Shown here: positions 1 through 11,889 of the stretch, one piece after another | How the letters are laid out: every line of letters starts with the position of its first letter | Numbering within the stretch: position 1 is the first letter of the stretch | Source: Actinernus sp. WN-2022 | Taxonomy: Eukaryota > Cnidaria > Anthozoa > Actiniaria > Actinernidae | Length of the DNA stretch: 64,000 nt | Assembly: GCA_030867875.1 (NCBI GenBank) | Contig: JAOWCC010000936.1 | Span: 11,540,095-11,604,094, forward strand | Direction of reading: 5' to 3' | Program-made: the position numbers and the translations under genes | Notes under the pieces: model-generated | What the model was told of the DNA's origin: nothing | The model's input: only the letters and a program-made list of their open reading frames with translations | Database searches by the model: none

Positions 1-456
1 TAACAGAGGTTTCATTGTGTGAAACCGCTAGAAGCACGGCTAATAACGCCACTTGCAGTAACAACCTTCGTCTCCTCTACACGGCAATGAGTGCTGTGTG
101 GAACGCCATTCTACTGTTTCTGTTTTGGACAATCATTCATTTTCCACAGAAAGGTCCTTCTTAGATTCGACATAGCGCTGTATTTCGCCATATCACTAGC
201 CGCCGGCGAAAAGTGAAATGTGCCAGTTCCCGTGATTTAAGTAGGCCCGAGTAAACGAAGTTCGACATAGGTTCGACGTTTGCTGCCAAGTGGGCACTAA
301 GTCCATCTTCTACCGAACCTATTTTTAATAGGATAGGCGCGACTTAAGTTCGACGTAGGCCTAAGTTAACTGTAGTCATTAAGGTGTAAACACATTACTA
401 AAGTTCCAGAACTAATAAGATAAGGCAACGAAAATGATGGGAGAGCCGATGGGAGA
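1..456. other. No gene seen
   Basis: I see no credible coding frame, RNA gene or clear repeat here. A short imperfect duplication, 'gatgggagagccg', occurs just before the SINE at about 437-462. Confidence 0.5.
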
Positions 457-710
457 GCCGGAGTAGCGCAGTGGTTAAACGCTTCGCCTGTCACCTCTGT
501 GGTTCAGGTTTGATTCTCGGACGTGGCGCCATATGTGAGTTGAGTTTGTTGGGATCGCGTCCTTGCTCTGAGGGTTTTTCTCCCGGTTCTCCGGTTTTTC
601 TCCCTCCGCAAAAACCAACACGCTAAATTCCAATTCGATCTGTGGATTAGCTTTGATCAGCCCCATTGGTTGTTTCAGGTCTCGTTATAAATTCAGAGGT
701 TTTAGATGTA
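457..710 (+). mobile_element. tRNA-derived SINE, copy 1
   Basis: The 5' part is tRNA-like, with a box A-like GCGCAGTGGTTAAACGC and a box B-like GGTTTGATTC, followed by a unique body ending near 'aaattcagag'. The same sequence recurs at about 4456-4714 in the same orientation with about 85-90 percent identity by eye. The two copies share the tRNA head and the whole non-tRNA body, which is what defines a SINE rather than a tRNA gene. Minus-strand open frames over it are incidental. This copy has more changes in box B than copy 2, so it is probably older. Confidence 0.8.
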
Positions 711-2070
711 AAAATGTTTTTAAAAGCTATCGCTAAGTTATTGTTTAAAGATAGTAATTTATGGGTCTACTGATAACCACTATAAAGCGTTGCAGTTCTC
801 TTGAATAAGGAAGTACCGATACACTTTACATTCGTGAAATAGTACAAGCACTGCATATTGTATGAGCAGGGGGTTGAATAATGATGCGGATTCGGTAAAT
901 ATACAGAGTACTATAATATTGGAAATTGTGATAGATATCGTAGGTTCGATGAGGCTAGAACATATAGCTAGTGTTTATTAATCCAAACATAGTCACTTTC
1001 AGTGCTTCACTTGTTATATTTAACCCTATGGTTTGAGCACATAATCATGAAGAACGGTAATTTTGTTGGGCTCCTTCCACAGTACAGTAACTTGAAGTGG
1101 TCTGACCATTTTAATGACACTCTGGGAGGTTTTTAAGGAACTTGAACTTATTGAAATCTATGTTAAATGACTTTTATAACAAAGTCATGTGTTCGTCTAT
1201 TACTTATAGTGTATGGAAATTGCAATCTCACCATTTTTGACAATCTAGAGAAAATGCATGTACGTGCGGCCAAAATTGTACATGGCCTTGACTGGTATAC
1301 ATAATCTAGCAATGTTTGTCTCTAAGGCAGGATGGGAAACAATTGCGTAGCATTAGAAGCATAAATGAACAGGTCTAGTTCATAAAGTTATTATGATAAC
1401 GCACACGAGAACAAATTTCAAACTTATTTATTAAGAGACAAATATTAGCGCATACAACCTTACATGGCACAATAAACTATCTCTTCCAGTTTCAAAATCG
1501 GACATCATGCATGGATAAATCCATTCTTCACAGAGGTTGAATCATGTGGAATAAACTCCTTACAAAATGTTCATGAAAGAACTAAAAAAGAACCGGCCTG
1601 CTGGATAAATTCTAACAGTCTGTGCGGAATGATTGGCCCCAATTAAGTATTAGTTTTTGTTCAGATTTTGTTCAATTTTCATTTTATTGAATTTTCATTT
1701 CAGTTTTTCTAATCCACCCTTGGTTATGATTATATAGGCTAAATCACATAATTTTATTAAATATAATATTATTTTTATATTGTTTTACATAAATCATACT
1801 TCGGTTTTAAAGGGGTATGGTCACCTGGTAGTCATGCGCAGTAGGCGTGCACAAAGTACTAATTAGCATATCAAAATCTTCCCAGTTGAGCGAGCGTTCG
1901 TGAGAAGGTCGCAAAGGGGAGGATTTGTAGTAGCATTTTGAAGCATTTAAGAGGCGATGGAGGAAGAAGTTGAGCTGGATACGATAACATTTGGACAAAT
2001 AGTTCTGTTTTTAGAATGTTGAACATGCTTGATTTGGATAATTTTGCATAAAATCTGATAACGGCGAATT
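711..2070. other. No gene seen; AT-rich
   Basis: AT-rich sequence without a convincing coding frame. The phrase at about 1245-1390 (gtgcggccaaaattgtacatggcc) vaguely resembles a decayed LINE reverse-transcriptase 3' end, but is too degraded to call. Confidence 0.4.
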
Positions 2071-2074
2071 ATGT

Positions 2075-2690
2075 CCAAACACTACACGAAAATCGAACAA
2101 AAAGTACATTAAAAATACTTTTTGATGCCAAACAAACCACAGGAACACAAAGAGCATAGTCTTCTGATCAACCGACATACATATGAAGCTGTAAAATAAG
2201 TTTCCAGTCCATAAAAGCCGATAGTTTGAACTAGTACAAACACGCTAGTATTTAAAGCTCAAAGGATTTTCTTCACAAGTAAACATGGTAGTGTTAAGCA
2301 CTACACAATGCTTCCAAAACTGTAGGCAAACTCCCGTTTAAAAAAATCCTGATGCCCAAATAACCACAGCAGCTCACACAGGATAGTCTTCTGAGCAATC
2401 GAAATTCGCTTGAAGGTATCGAAATTGTTTTGGAGTTGAAAACCGATAGATCGAACTAGTACAAACAAGCTCGTTATTAATTCAAACTCGCTGCGTTACG
2501 CTACACTATGCTTGCAAAAGTGAACGAAATGCACCGTTCAAACATTCCCTGATTCCAAATAACTACAGCAGCTCACACAGGATAGCCATGTGAACAATCG
2601 ATATTCATTCAAAGTGATACAAATTGTGTTCAAGTGCATGACATCCGATAAATCGAACTAGTACAAACATACCGTTAGTTCACGCCACGT
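2075..2690. repeat. Three diverged tandem copies of a ~200-225 bp unit
   Basis: The phrase ACTAGTACAAACA recurs at about 2230, 2455 and 2657. Each copy also carries a version of 'ctgatgccaaa...ccacagcagctcacacaggatag' upstream. Spacing is about 225 and 202 bp. The copies are clearly diverged, so this is an old local duplication. No coding frame runs through it. Confidence 0.7.
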
Positions 2691-2984
2691 TCACTTCGTT
2701 TTTTCTCTCGAAATTTTCTAGCTCATTTTTGCAAATCAAACAAAAAAGGCTATAGAACTAATAAATATATACGTCTAAAATACTGTACGAAGTTTGGAGG
2801 ATTGATGGCCCACACAAGCTGTTAAATTGGTCCAGATTATACCACGCTCGCATTGATGGCGGATAAGTTGAATTTCCCGTGGCCCCACGAAAAACTCAAC
2901 TATCTCGTGCGTACTGCGCATGCGTATAAACTGATGACCATTAAATGTAAATATTTATTTTTAGATTTAAAAAAAATAAAATAC

Positions 2985-3650
2985 GTATACCCGACAGGAG
3001 CCCATTACCAGGAGCGTCCGTCTTCCCCATCGGTTCTGTTCCCAGCACAGGAGTAGATGTGACTATATTTAGAATTGTATTTCGCGCGAAATAAATAAAG
3101 GCCATGTTGTCTTAGCCAAACAGATAGCCATACGCGCGCGCGCGCGGCCGGACTGGAAAAATCTACCCTCTTACATAGTCTGTAGATTTCGTGTAAATGT
3201 ATTTTTACAGACTATGTAAATTAGACTTACATAATATCTACATACTATTTACATACTCTTTACATACTGTGTAAATTGGTTCACGTTAACCAAGTCATGT
3301 AGATATCATGTAAAAAGATGGAACATATACAGCGAGCATGCGAAGTTTGCATACCATGTAGAAATCGTGTAGATATGATTTTAGGAGTTCCGGCTAAACA
3401 ATGTAGAAACCTTGTAAATATGTGAATAGAAGGTCCGGCTAAACCATGTAGAAATATTGTAAATGTACTTCTAGGAACCCGGCTAAACCATGTAGAAATC
3501 TTGTAGATATGCTTATAGGAGGCCCTGCAAACCATGTAGAAATCTTGTAGATGTGCTTATAGGAGGCCCTGCAAATCATGTAGAAATCTTGTAGATGTGC
3601 TTATAGGGGGCCCTGCACTGTAAATTGAAAAGAGCTGTTTTGACCCCAAA
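2985..3650 (+). repeat. Left arm of a widely spaced inverted repeat, with 44-bp minisatellite
   Basis: From 2990 the sequence (acaggagcccattaccaggagcg, cccagcacaggagta, atatttagaatt) is matched in inverted orientation at about 25140-25220. It continues with CTGGAAAAATCTACCC at 3150, matched inverted at about 25070-25089. Inside, 'catgtagaaatcttgtagat' recurs about every 44 bp from 3355 to 3615 in six diverging copies. The inner motif is also matched in inverse orientation at 24617-25080. The two arms are either ends of one large element or two independent copies of one repeat family. Confidence 0.65.
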
Positions 3651-3952
3651 AGTCAAATCAGCCCCAGTCACTTGAGCTGATTCGGCCCTTAAAGGAGCCG
3701 TTTTGGAAAATGAGGCCAAATCAGCCCTAATAACAACTAATTTGTCCCCACGAATGTCCAATTTGGCTCCAAGAATAATTCCCAATTCGGCCCTTTCTAT
3801 CAATTCGGCTCTATAAAGAGTCAAATGCACTTGGGCTGATTCCATGGAGTTAACTAATATAAAAGCTCATTGAAACCACATAGGAATGAGGTCTAGTGTC
3901 ATGAGTTGATTCAGGAGACCATTACCATGCACTGGTTGATCCTATGCCGTAG

Positions 3953-4350
3953 ACCCGGGGGGAGGGGTACTGAGAAGATTTTTGGGTAGGGATGTGCCGC
4001 GAGACTGACCTCAAAACCCAGACCTAAAAATGCCGTTTACCATATCCTATCCCAGACTTGAAGCAAATAATATATACCCTATTCCAGACTTGAAGCAAAA
4101 ACTCTATACCCTATCCCAGATACCTAACAGTTTTAAATTAAAATTACACTACGAAAGCCGTTGTTTTGTTTTAATATGGTATTTTAAGCTGTAGTGGAGT
4201 CGAAAGAGCACCAAGCATGGCGTCAACGACAAATATATCAAAATCCATACCCTTTCCCAAATCAACACCGTAAAAAGGATACCCTATCCCAGACCTCGGC
4301 AGCTCAAAAACCATACCCTATCTCGCGGCACATACCCGTATAGGCCATAT
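3953..4350. repeat. Interspersed repeat with recurring TACCCTATCCCAGAC
   Basis: The phrase TACCCTATCCCAGA, with small variants, occurs at about 4048, 4076, 4107, 4250 and 4279. The block is bounded by 'gggaggggtactgagaag' on one side and 'gcggcacatacccg' on the other. It looks like a dispersed non-coding repeat of the kind common in marine invertebrates; I cannot assign a named family. Confidence 0.45.
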
Positions 4351-4455
4351 GGCGGTTACATTAACCCGTAAGTGTGACCATATAACACCTGTTTTGTTCA
4401 ATTTACACTGGCTTCCGGTAGAAGAACGGATTGTATTTAAGATATTATTCACTAC

Positions 4456-4714
4456 ACTTGGCTCGGGTGGCGCAGTGGTTAAGCGCTTCGCCTCTTACCT
4501 CTGTGGCCCAGGTTCGATTCCCGGACGCGGCGCCATATGTCAGTTGAGTTTGTTGGTATCTCGCCCTTGCTCCGAGGGTTTTCTCCGGGTTCTCCGGTTT
4601 TCCTCCCTCCGCAAAAATCAACACGCTAAATTCCAATTCGATCTGTGTATTAGCCGGGACCTGGCTTTGATCAGCCCCCATGGTTGTTTCAGGTCTCGTT
4701 AGAAATTCAGAGAT
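4456..4714 (+). mobile_element. tRNA-derived SINE, copy 2, nested in a LINE
   Basis: The tRNA-like head at 4459-4533 shows box A-like TGGCGCAGTGGTTAAGCGC and box B-like GGTTCGATTCCC, then the same body as copy 1 at 457-710. It sits inside the reverse-transcriptase C-terminus of the older LINE, so it inserted later. I could not define the target duplication. Confidence 0.82.
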
Positions 4715-4860
4715 TTTTGTACTTATAAGGCTCTACACGGAACGGCACCGTCATATATCGCCGACTTAATTACTGCCTATGTTCCTAAGCGTAATCTTAG
4801 ATCGTCGTCCAGGAACCGATTTGTAGTCCCACAATACAACTTGCGCTCCTATGGCTATAG

Positions 4861-4997
4861 TGGTGTTTCGTGTTGATAAACATTGCAATTGTTATGCTAA
4901 TATGCCAACCATGATTTGTAAAGTCCGCTTTGTGTTAAGAACCAATGGATCTCTGGTTGGCACATTAATGACAATAGATGACGACACACGAAACATC
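4861..4997. mobile_element. 137-bp MITE with 7-bp target duplication
   Basis: GCTATAG occurs directly on both sides (4854-4860 and 4998-5004). The ends are inverted: TGTTTCGTG near the left end and CACGAAACA near the right end. Removing the insert and one duplication copy reconnects the LINE reading on both sides, which supports a real insertion. Short non-autonomous DNA transposon of unknown superfamily. Confidence 0.75.
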
Positions 4998-5389
4998 GCT
5001 ATAGAGCATTTTTTTGTGCTGCGCCTACTCTGTGGAATTCCCTGCCACAGGATATAAGAGTCTGTGACTCACTTATGAGCTTCAAGAAGCATTTCAATAC
5101 CTATTTGTTCAAGAAGGCATTTTATTAACTCCAGTTGGTTAGATTTGATACATATATTTGTTTACTTTATACCATGTAAAACGCAGATTGTTATTATCAT
5201 TTAACCTATAGTTAGGCTAGCTTAGTTTTTAGTTTCTCATTTCCATAATGTTTTTAATTAGTTAGCTGTAGTTGTAGGTTAATTTTTATTGTTGATATAG
5301 TTATTTATTCAATATTGTTGTGAGCGCCATTTTATTATTGCGCGCAGCCTTATGTATTTGTTAAGCGCTATATATAAATAAAGATTATT

Positions 5390-5421
5390 ACTCGGGCCAG
5401 GCCTTCGGCCGAGGCACGAGT
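5390..5421. repeat. Small GC-rich hairpin (ACTC...GAGT family)
   Basis: ACTCGGGCC pairs with GGC-CGAGT around a 'ccttcgg' loop, flanked by 'ttatt' on the left and 'cagaaaatgca' on the right. The same flank plan (ttattACTC-stem-GAGTc-nnaaaatgca) occurs at 50120-50165. A TTA/ATT microsatellite follows at about 5436-5457. Confidence 0.55.
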
Positions 5422-5459
5422 CAGAAAATGCAAGCCGTTTATTATTATTATTATTTGTT

Positions 5460-8362
5460 GTGTCGCTGAAATGCGCCAGCAACCAATCAGATTACACAGG
5501 AGCCCATTGTTCGATTCCCAACACGTGATAGGATCAACCAATCAGATTCGACACCCGCCCGATCTTGGTTACCAAGTCAGCAACGGAGCGAAGATTCGTG
5601 GCCATTCTTAACCATTAGGTTTCTTCGAATGAAATACCAAGATGTTCAGTTATTCTAGGGCTGACAGGACTTTTAGGGGCTTTCAATGGAAAATTCTTAC
5701 ATTTACGAAAGGGATGTGGCGATCCAAGATTATCGTACACGGTACAGACTACAGTCCGCTACATGCAGTCTGGCCGGCCGGAGGAGGAGTGATGGTTTGG
5801 TTTCGATGGTTTTGGTCCAATAATCCACGGAAACGGAAAGAAAATGCCTGAACTGCTGCATCTTAATACCATAGGATTGCAGTGTTGCGGTGTTGATATT
5901 GTTGAAATGCTCTTCATTACGATCACACACTGTGAAGAGGTCAATGATCGTGAGGGATTTAAATTGATTGTTTGCAATGTTGGCTGTGTGTTTACCCCGC
6001 CAATTACTCTCCTGAAATACTCTTGAGATTATACAACTGGGAAGTCTTGACTAAACCAGTCAACCAATGCCGAGCTTTACAAAGACTTCAACTCAAGAGT
6101 CACAAAACCTGGAAGTGAATAGTGATTGACCCTTGTCTTTGAACGCGAACGGAAATCAGAACTGGTGAGGTTGAAATATTTGTGTTTATATACGCACACA
6201 AATCTTACTTGTTCCCTACTTTTAGAATTATATTAAGTGTAATGGTGACAGTAATTCGAACTGGAAATGAAATCTTCCATAAGTTGAACTGTATGTGACT
6301 TTATAGAGACCAAGAAGAAAAAGTTATAATCGATCGTCAAAACAATAACAGAACTCGGAAGATACAGAGAGGACATTCGAATTTACTACGAATTATACCC
6401 ATAAACAGAACTGGATATGACTTAATCCCTTACATGGCTAGATTGCAGAATACCCTACCACTTCGAAAGATCACTTGAAAAGCCCTTACAAATTGTGCAA
6501 AATTATCCATTTTATATAGATCAGGTGTATTTAGACTCGTTCTATGAATGATTTGGAGTTGAAATTGGGTAAGATTTATTTGAATTTCAGGGTTAGGTTT
6601 TTAGAGGGTTTGTATGAGAATTTGAGAAAATGCATTATTAATGAACCAAGTGGTGGGGTATTCCCAAACCGAGAATACCAAATTAAAATTGAATTGGATG
6701 TGAAACTGTCAAAAGAAGAGCAGGATTTGTTGTGTAAAGCCATACTGGAGAGTACAATTATATAAGTTATGGCTCTATCAATTCCAAACCTGCCCCTCCC
6801 CCCCCCCTCCCCCTGGATATTTGTGGCGCATCAGAACGTTGCAAATGCCCCACTGTGGGGTCAAATGCTCCATGGTGGGGCCTTGGTACGGGTGCAAATC
6901 TCTTATCAAATTCGCTATTTTGACTCTCTTTCTACAATTAATGAATTTCCCACCCTGCCAACTTTTGTTTGCTCCAAAATGTCTCACCCCTGGGACAAAA
7001 ACTCAGCCAAATACCTCACTTATGCCCCCAACCCTTGGGGGATGGGCAGGTTTGGAATTGGTAGAGCTATACACAGATACTGTAACTGATTAGAACAATC
7101 ATAAATAGAATTGGGTTTGGAGATTTATTTACCAAGCGAACACTGTTGCCCTGAAAAATATGTTGAAAAAGTCAACTTGAAATACCGAAGAAAGAAGACA
7201 AATGTAGGACTGTCAAAAGAAGAAAAAAGAAAATTGAATTAGAGCTGACTTGAAAAATGGAATGACCATCACCAGAATATTGTATAATACTAAAAAATAG
7301 AATAATTTAGGTTTTGAAATTGGGACAATGAGATTTTCTGTGCATTTCTCTCTTGGGGGCATATTACTGATCCTCCAATCCGTCCAATCTACTTTTATAG
7401 TATTTCAGAAGTATTTATGTTTTTATGTTTTCAGATAACGAATTGAAGTGATAATAATATAATTTATATGCATTCACTTGTATACTTGTATACTGATATT
7501 ATTATTACAGTCAATATTTAGCTTAATTAGTGACATATTTTATGTGTTATTAATCTAAGTCATGTTCTACATTTGTTTTGATTTTTTTAATTACAAGGAG
7601 GGCCACACGTTTCTTAGCCTCCCCCGCAAAACGACTGTGGGGGAGGCTACGCATTTCTATGTGTGTACTAGTTGGTGTTACCCTCTTTAAATAAAGCTAA
7701 TTTTATTTTCCAAGTGGTCTACATGCATGAAATCAATGCACACAATATTTTATTACACATTAGGGACTGGTAAAAAATTAGCAGGGGAGGTGCAAAGGGG
7801 GAGAGGCAAAGGGGGAGGGGGTGGGGTGGAGATAAAAAGTCTAAAATTGTATAACGTATCCTCCCTGGACAATTAGTATGAAATATTTTGACCCTTTCTC
7901 CCTTATAACCAATCCTTTTTCAGTTGCCCATTATTTATGACCCTCCAGTTTTGGGGATTCAAACAAAATATGATCCTCCCCTTTCACAACTCCTTCCCCT
8001 GATAATTTCTGACCAGTCCCTTCAGTGACCACCCTTATGCAACCTGGTTTTAATTTTTAGTAAAACTTTGTAATTAGAAGCTCCTGTAAGTGACCGTGAC
8101 CACCTTTGGAGGTTGAGAATTGTAAGAAGGTGGAAAATAGCATTTACAAACAGGTTTTGCTAATAACACTACCAATCTCGTACAAGTGCCTTTAAATATT
8201 TGTTTGCCATCTAGTACAGCCACATTATTGCATTCCTGCAAAAGGTCCATTCCATTATATATCAATTATCACAAGCATCAGAAGTGAATCAATTATCCGG
8301 TCCCCTAGCACAAACCATGTATGACACAAAAATATACTAGAACTCCATGTATTAACCTATTT
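5460..8362. other. No convincing gene
   Basis: Mostly AT-rich sequence. A 73-codon open frame at 6544-6765 (+) is rich in charged residues but matches nothing I recognise. Short C- and G-rich runs occur at about 6797-6815 and 7797-7830. I see no splice-flanked coding exon. Confidence 0.4.
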
Positions 8363-8402
8363 ATAGGTGGCCCGAGTTAAGGCCAATCAGGGCCTCTTGT
8401 TA
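8363..8402 (+). repeat. Hairpin repeat family A, copy 1
   Basis: GGTGGCCCGAGTT, about 10 bases, then AGGGCCTCTTGTT; GGCCC pairs with GGGCC. Copies in opposite orientation lie at 11607-11646 and 26318-26352. Stem, loop length and the flanking CTTGTT are kept in all three. Confidence 0.6.
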
Positions 8403-9290
8403 TTATTATAGGCCATATAAGGGAGTACTACTCCCCCCACCCCCCCTGTTTGACCTTGTAATTGGTTTACGAGAGGGGGCCCTTAAAACCGGTAGCTAAG
8501 CTGCGCCCCTGAAAATAGTATTATGATCTAGTCCGCAGTGCAACCTTGTCTCCTGATACACGAGTAGAGACTGGTAACTACAGTACTGTAAATCGGTCAG
8601 CGGCAACGGACGCATGCTCATTAGTACATCAGATTTCGGCGGTCGAACGAAGTTCAAGTTCAACGGTTCCATTTCTTAACGGTATTTTCCTACATTTGGC
8701 TACAACTTCAATGGATTTACAGAAGGTTAGCTAGTTTAAGAGTTTTGGAACCAAGCAAAGAAATCACCAAGACGTCGTTTGGACCCTAAATGGCTATTTA
8801 TGGACTGGTAAGCTTGGAGGAAAACGAAACACTAAAAACTAACAGTTCGAAGATGACGGTAAGTTGGCCAGTAACTGCCTTTATACACAGTTTTATTTGT
8901 AACTTTTAAATTAATGACTAATGCTAGTAATGGTCCAAAGACCAAAGTAATTACTAATTTATCTACAAGTAGATATGTTGATCGGTAGGTCCCTTAATAT
9001 TACTTACAACACGTAAATATAAAGAGTATTTCATGGATGAACTAACTATGCAATTTGCTCACTCTCTCGCCTTTATAAATCTGCGACCGAGCAGAGTCAC
9101 ATTACAACTTAAATACACATCGGCGACTCGAATTAACCATCTAGTTACAATTTTAGGACACTGCGTTGTGTTTGAGTATATTTCTAAGTTAACAATGTCG
9201 TTTCTAAACGAGTAAATAATGAAAAGAATAACACAAAACCATAGACTAATCAAAGTATGCAAATGCCCCACCATATCCCCGGGGAGGGGG

Positions 9291-9293
<3 letters not shown>
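8403..9293. other. No gene seen
   Basis: No credible open frame or RNA gene. The stretch at 8525-8725 is less AT-rich than its surroundings and could hold a non-coding or UTR exon, but nothing supports a specific call. Confidence 0.35.

Positions 9294-9319
<26 letters not shown>
9294..9319 (+). repeat. Poly-G tract (26 G)
   Basis: An uninterrupted run of G preceded by shorter G blocks ('ggggaggggg'). It is capable of G-quadruplex formation on the plus strand and prone to sequencing-length error. Confidence 0.9.
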
Positions 9320-9321
<2 letters not shown>

Positions 9322-9450
9322 GGAAGGGAATGGGCATTGCTGGAATTGACTGACGCATTAGAATTTTGACTTTTGTTTTAATTTCCTAATTAACAAAATA
9401 ACATGTACTTTCTTTATTATAATTTCTTTGATAGTGGGTATTTCCAATGG

Positions 9451-10082
9451 TACCCTGCGAGCAGAGGTTTCTCATCTCTTTGTCTTTCCTGTCACCGAAA
9501 GAAAGCTCTGCCACGAAACGATTGCGTTGAGCATGCGCCACGGTATCTGGATTGCCAATGGCCGAGAAAAACGAGACGCTAAACATTGTAGATTCTTTGT
9601 ATGTAGATTTCAAATTGTCTATTTCCTATTGTTATAAACGGCAGTGGAGAAAATAAAATTAATGTCCTTCTTCAAAGGTATAAATCAAAGCTCTCTTTAG
9701 GATAAATTAAGGTAGATTTAATGAACTGTAATTTCAAGGTCTTCTGTGCAGTTGAGTAAAGTAAGAAGAAGACAAAGCCGGAGTTTGAAGCCCGTTCGTA
9801 TCAATCGTCGGCAAACAACAAACGCGTGGCGACATAAAGAACGGCTGCGAAGGATACTGTGAGCCCTTGGAAAACCAGCAAAGATTGCCAAAAAGTCATG
9901 CCCGAGTGATATCAAACAGGTAAAACCGGTTTGGTAACTGGTTTATCACGTGGTTTACCTCCAACAGTTTGGAGGTTGAAGGTGCGCATGTTCAACGGGA
10001 AAAGCAATCGTTTCGTGGCAGAGGTTTCTTTCGATCGGCGACAGGAAAGGTAAAGAGATGAGAAACTTCTGCTCGCAGGGTA
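9451..10082. mobile_element. 632-bp foldback DNA element with 9-bp target duplication (MULE-like)
   Basis: TTCCAATGG flanks both ends (9442-9450 and 10083-10091). The left end starts TACCCTGCGAGCAG and the right end finishes CTGCTCGCAGGGTA. The inverted similarity extends about 105 bp, including CCACGAAACGATTGC. A 9-bp duplication with TIRs of about 100 bp is typical of Mutator-like elements. There is no transposase, so it is a non-autonomous copy; the small open frames inside are incidental. Confidence 0.85.
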
Positions 10083-10091
10083 TTCCAATGG

Positions 10092-11029
10092 GCACACAAA
10101 CAACTTGAAAATCAAAAACCCAATTTTGTTATTTCCCAAAATAATGTAAATTAAGTAACTACACCACTGCTAACGGTAATTATTGTACTCTTCCTTTTTC
10201 AGCATGTACATGTATGACAGAAAAGCAAAGAGAACAGGACTAGCAGGCATACATGTACGTGTACAGTATGCAACAAGTTTGCTGGTTGGCTGAGTACACA
10301 TGGGAGAAGACCAACAGATAAGACTTATAAAAACATAAACTAGGCTATTTTAGGATAATTACTAATCTTTAAAAATATACCTGACCTGCTATATGAAAGG
10401 AATACTTTTAATAATTATGCTTACAACATTTTCTGGAATATTAGTGCCAGGTATCTGTACAATGTATGAGCAGGGTGATTTTAAATAAATGCTAGGGACA
10501 TTTATTTGAGACCCTGCTTTTTATTCAAGACCTGGCCTGGAACAGCCTGAATTTCAGCCATCTCCTCTGGTTCGTTCCTCCCGAGAGAGACGTCTGAATT
10601 CATTCGACGATAACTCTGCCAGTGATGTCACTACCAGAAAACCTGGTAGTGATCTTTGATTGGTTCATGTTTTATAATTTTGCATAATTATCATAAGTAA
10701 CTCATCAGAGAAGACAGCAGGATTTTTTGTTTCTGTTTTGGACTCGCGATGGTTGATCGTTGATGTATTGCATAACTGGACATATCAATACAAAAGCAAT
10801 GTTTACTGAAAATCTGATTAGCTGATGATTAAGGTACATTGTACATGTACATGTATTTTTCTTATTGGGGGCAAAATTGTGTCCTTTTGATTGCCTGATA
10901 AACACTTGCAAAACTTTGTTAATTGCTGGCCAAAGGCCTGGCACAAGTAATAACTAGTCAAGCAAGTTTCTTGAACAATAAAAATTGTGTCTTGTGTTCA
11001 TGTTGTTTGATATTTGACACCACCCTTCT
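10092..11029. other. No gene seen
   Basis: No coding support. A 10-bp-arm hairpin (TCACTACCAG / CTGGTAGTGA) lies at 10628-10652. Confidence 0.45.
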
Positions 11030-11490
11030 AAACTTATGCATGCATGCAGCAGGCATGCAGTGCATGCCTGCATGCATGCATGCAGCAGGCATACCGCATG
11101 CATGCAGTGCATGCATGCTACATACATGCAGCAGGCATGCAAATTGACACCTCTGCATGCGTGTGCATGCATGCAATATGCATGCATGCAGAATGCATGC
11201 AGTTGGCATGTGTCATGGATGCATGCAGCTTGCATGAGTCTTGCATGCATGCGGCATGCATGCAGCATGCACGCATGCATGCAGCGTGCATGTGGCGTGC
11301 ATGCAAATTGGCACCTCTGCATGCATTTTATGCATGCATTGCATGCATTGCATGCCTGTGTGATGCATGCATTGCTTGCATTGCATGCCTGTGTGATGCA
11401 TGCAAATCTTATTTAATGCATGCATGGATATACTTATGCAGGCAATTGCATGCAAGTATATGTGATACATGCAACTGTTATCATGCATGA
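11030..11490. repeat. TGCATGCA-rich array 1
   Basis: Dense, irregularly spaced TGCATGCA/GCATGC motifs. 'CATGCAAATTG-CACCTCTGCATGC' appears twice (about 11137 and 11301) and 'GCATGCCTGTGTGATGCATGC' twice (about 11350 and 11382). The motif is palindromic, so all six frames give Cys-, His-, Met- and Ala-rich open frames; these are composition artefacts. A second array of the same kind is at 19925-20190. Confidence 0.85.
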
Positions 11491-11606
11491 ATTGAACAAC
11501 TGCAACCATAATTTAACAGCCAATTTGTTGTATCTAATTTAGTGGGGTTTTAAATTAATCTAGACAATCCAGCATACAATACAATACATGTATGTAATAT
11601 ATACAG

Positions 11607-11646
11607 AACAAGTGGCCCTGAGTGGCTTGAACTCGGGCCACCTATA
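11607..11646 (-). repeat. Hairpin repeat family A, copy 2
   Basis: On the minus strand it reads GGTGGCCCGAGTT, a short loop, then AGGGCCACTTGTT, almost the same as 8363-8402. The GGCCC/GGGCC stem is preserved. Confidence 0.6.
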
Positions 11647-11763
11647 GGAATAGGTGAATACATGGAGTTCATGGAGTTCTAGCATATTTTTGCGTCGTAC
11701 ATGCATGATCAGTACGTACATGTACCTGTACCTGCTGACCACCTATTTGGGTTCCCTGTGGCC

Positions 11764-11889
11764 TCGGGAGTTTAGCCCAGATGGTAAATCCCAGTCTCGT
11801 CCGATCAGAAAATTTAAGCCCGATCGGGCGAGGTTAGTAACTGGATGGGTGACCACTTGGGAATAGCTCGTGTCATATCCTGTAGGCAT
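11764..11889 (+). pseudogene. 5S rRNA-derived pseudogene or 5S-type SINE head
   Basis: The stretch 'agtctcgtccgatcag', then 'ggttagtaactggatgggtg', 'accacttgggaata' and 'tgtaggcat' follows the order and spacing of 5S rRNA, including the internal promoter region. Several positions differ from a functional animal 5S, and an extra stretch sits before the final TGTAGGC, so it is not a working gene. It may be a dispersed 5S pseudogene or the head of a 5S-derived SINE whose body would run to about 12110. Confidence 0.75.

Larger units (their letters stand above)
4345..5390 (+). mobile_element. 3' end of a CR1/L2-group LINE, interrupted by a SINE and a MITE
   Basis: Translated pieces match the C-terminus typical of CR1/L2 reverse transcriptases: a 'LHWLPV-RI-FKI' phrase at 4400-4445, 'APSYIADLI' at about 4750, and 'PTLWNSLP-DIR' then 'SFKKH' at 5020-5100. 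The 3' UTR ends in 'aagcgctatatataaataaag', an L2-like tail. The reading is broken by a SINE (about 4456-4714) and by a small inverted-repeat element (4861-4997). The element is 5' truncated and not functional. It is a different subfamily from the LINE at 26.7 kb. Confidence 0.75.

Noticed and set aside
475..666. Minus-strand open frame, and a tRNA-like sequence on the plus strand
   Set aside because: Both belong to the SINE. The tRNA-like head continues into a repeated body and is not a tRNA gene.
11036..11509. Several overlapping Cys/His/Met-rich open frames on both strands
   Set aside because: They are forced by TGCATGCA repetition, which gives open frames in all phases. The same applies at 19919-20266.
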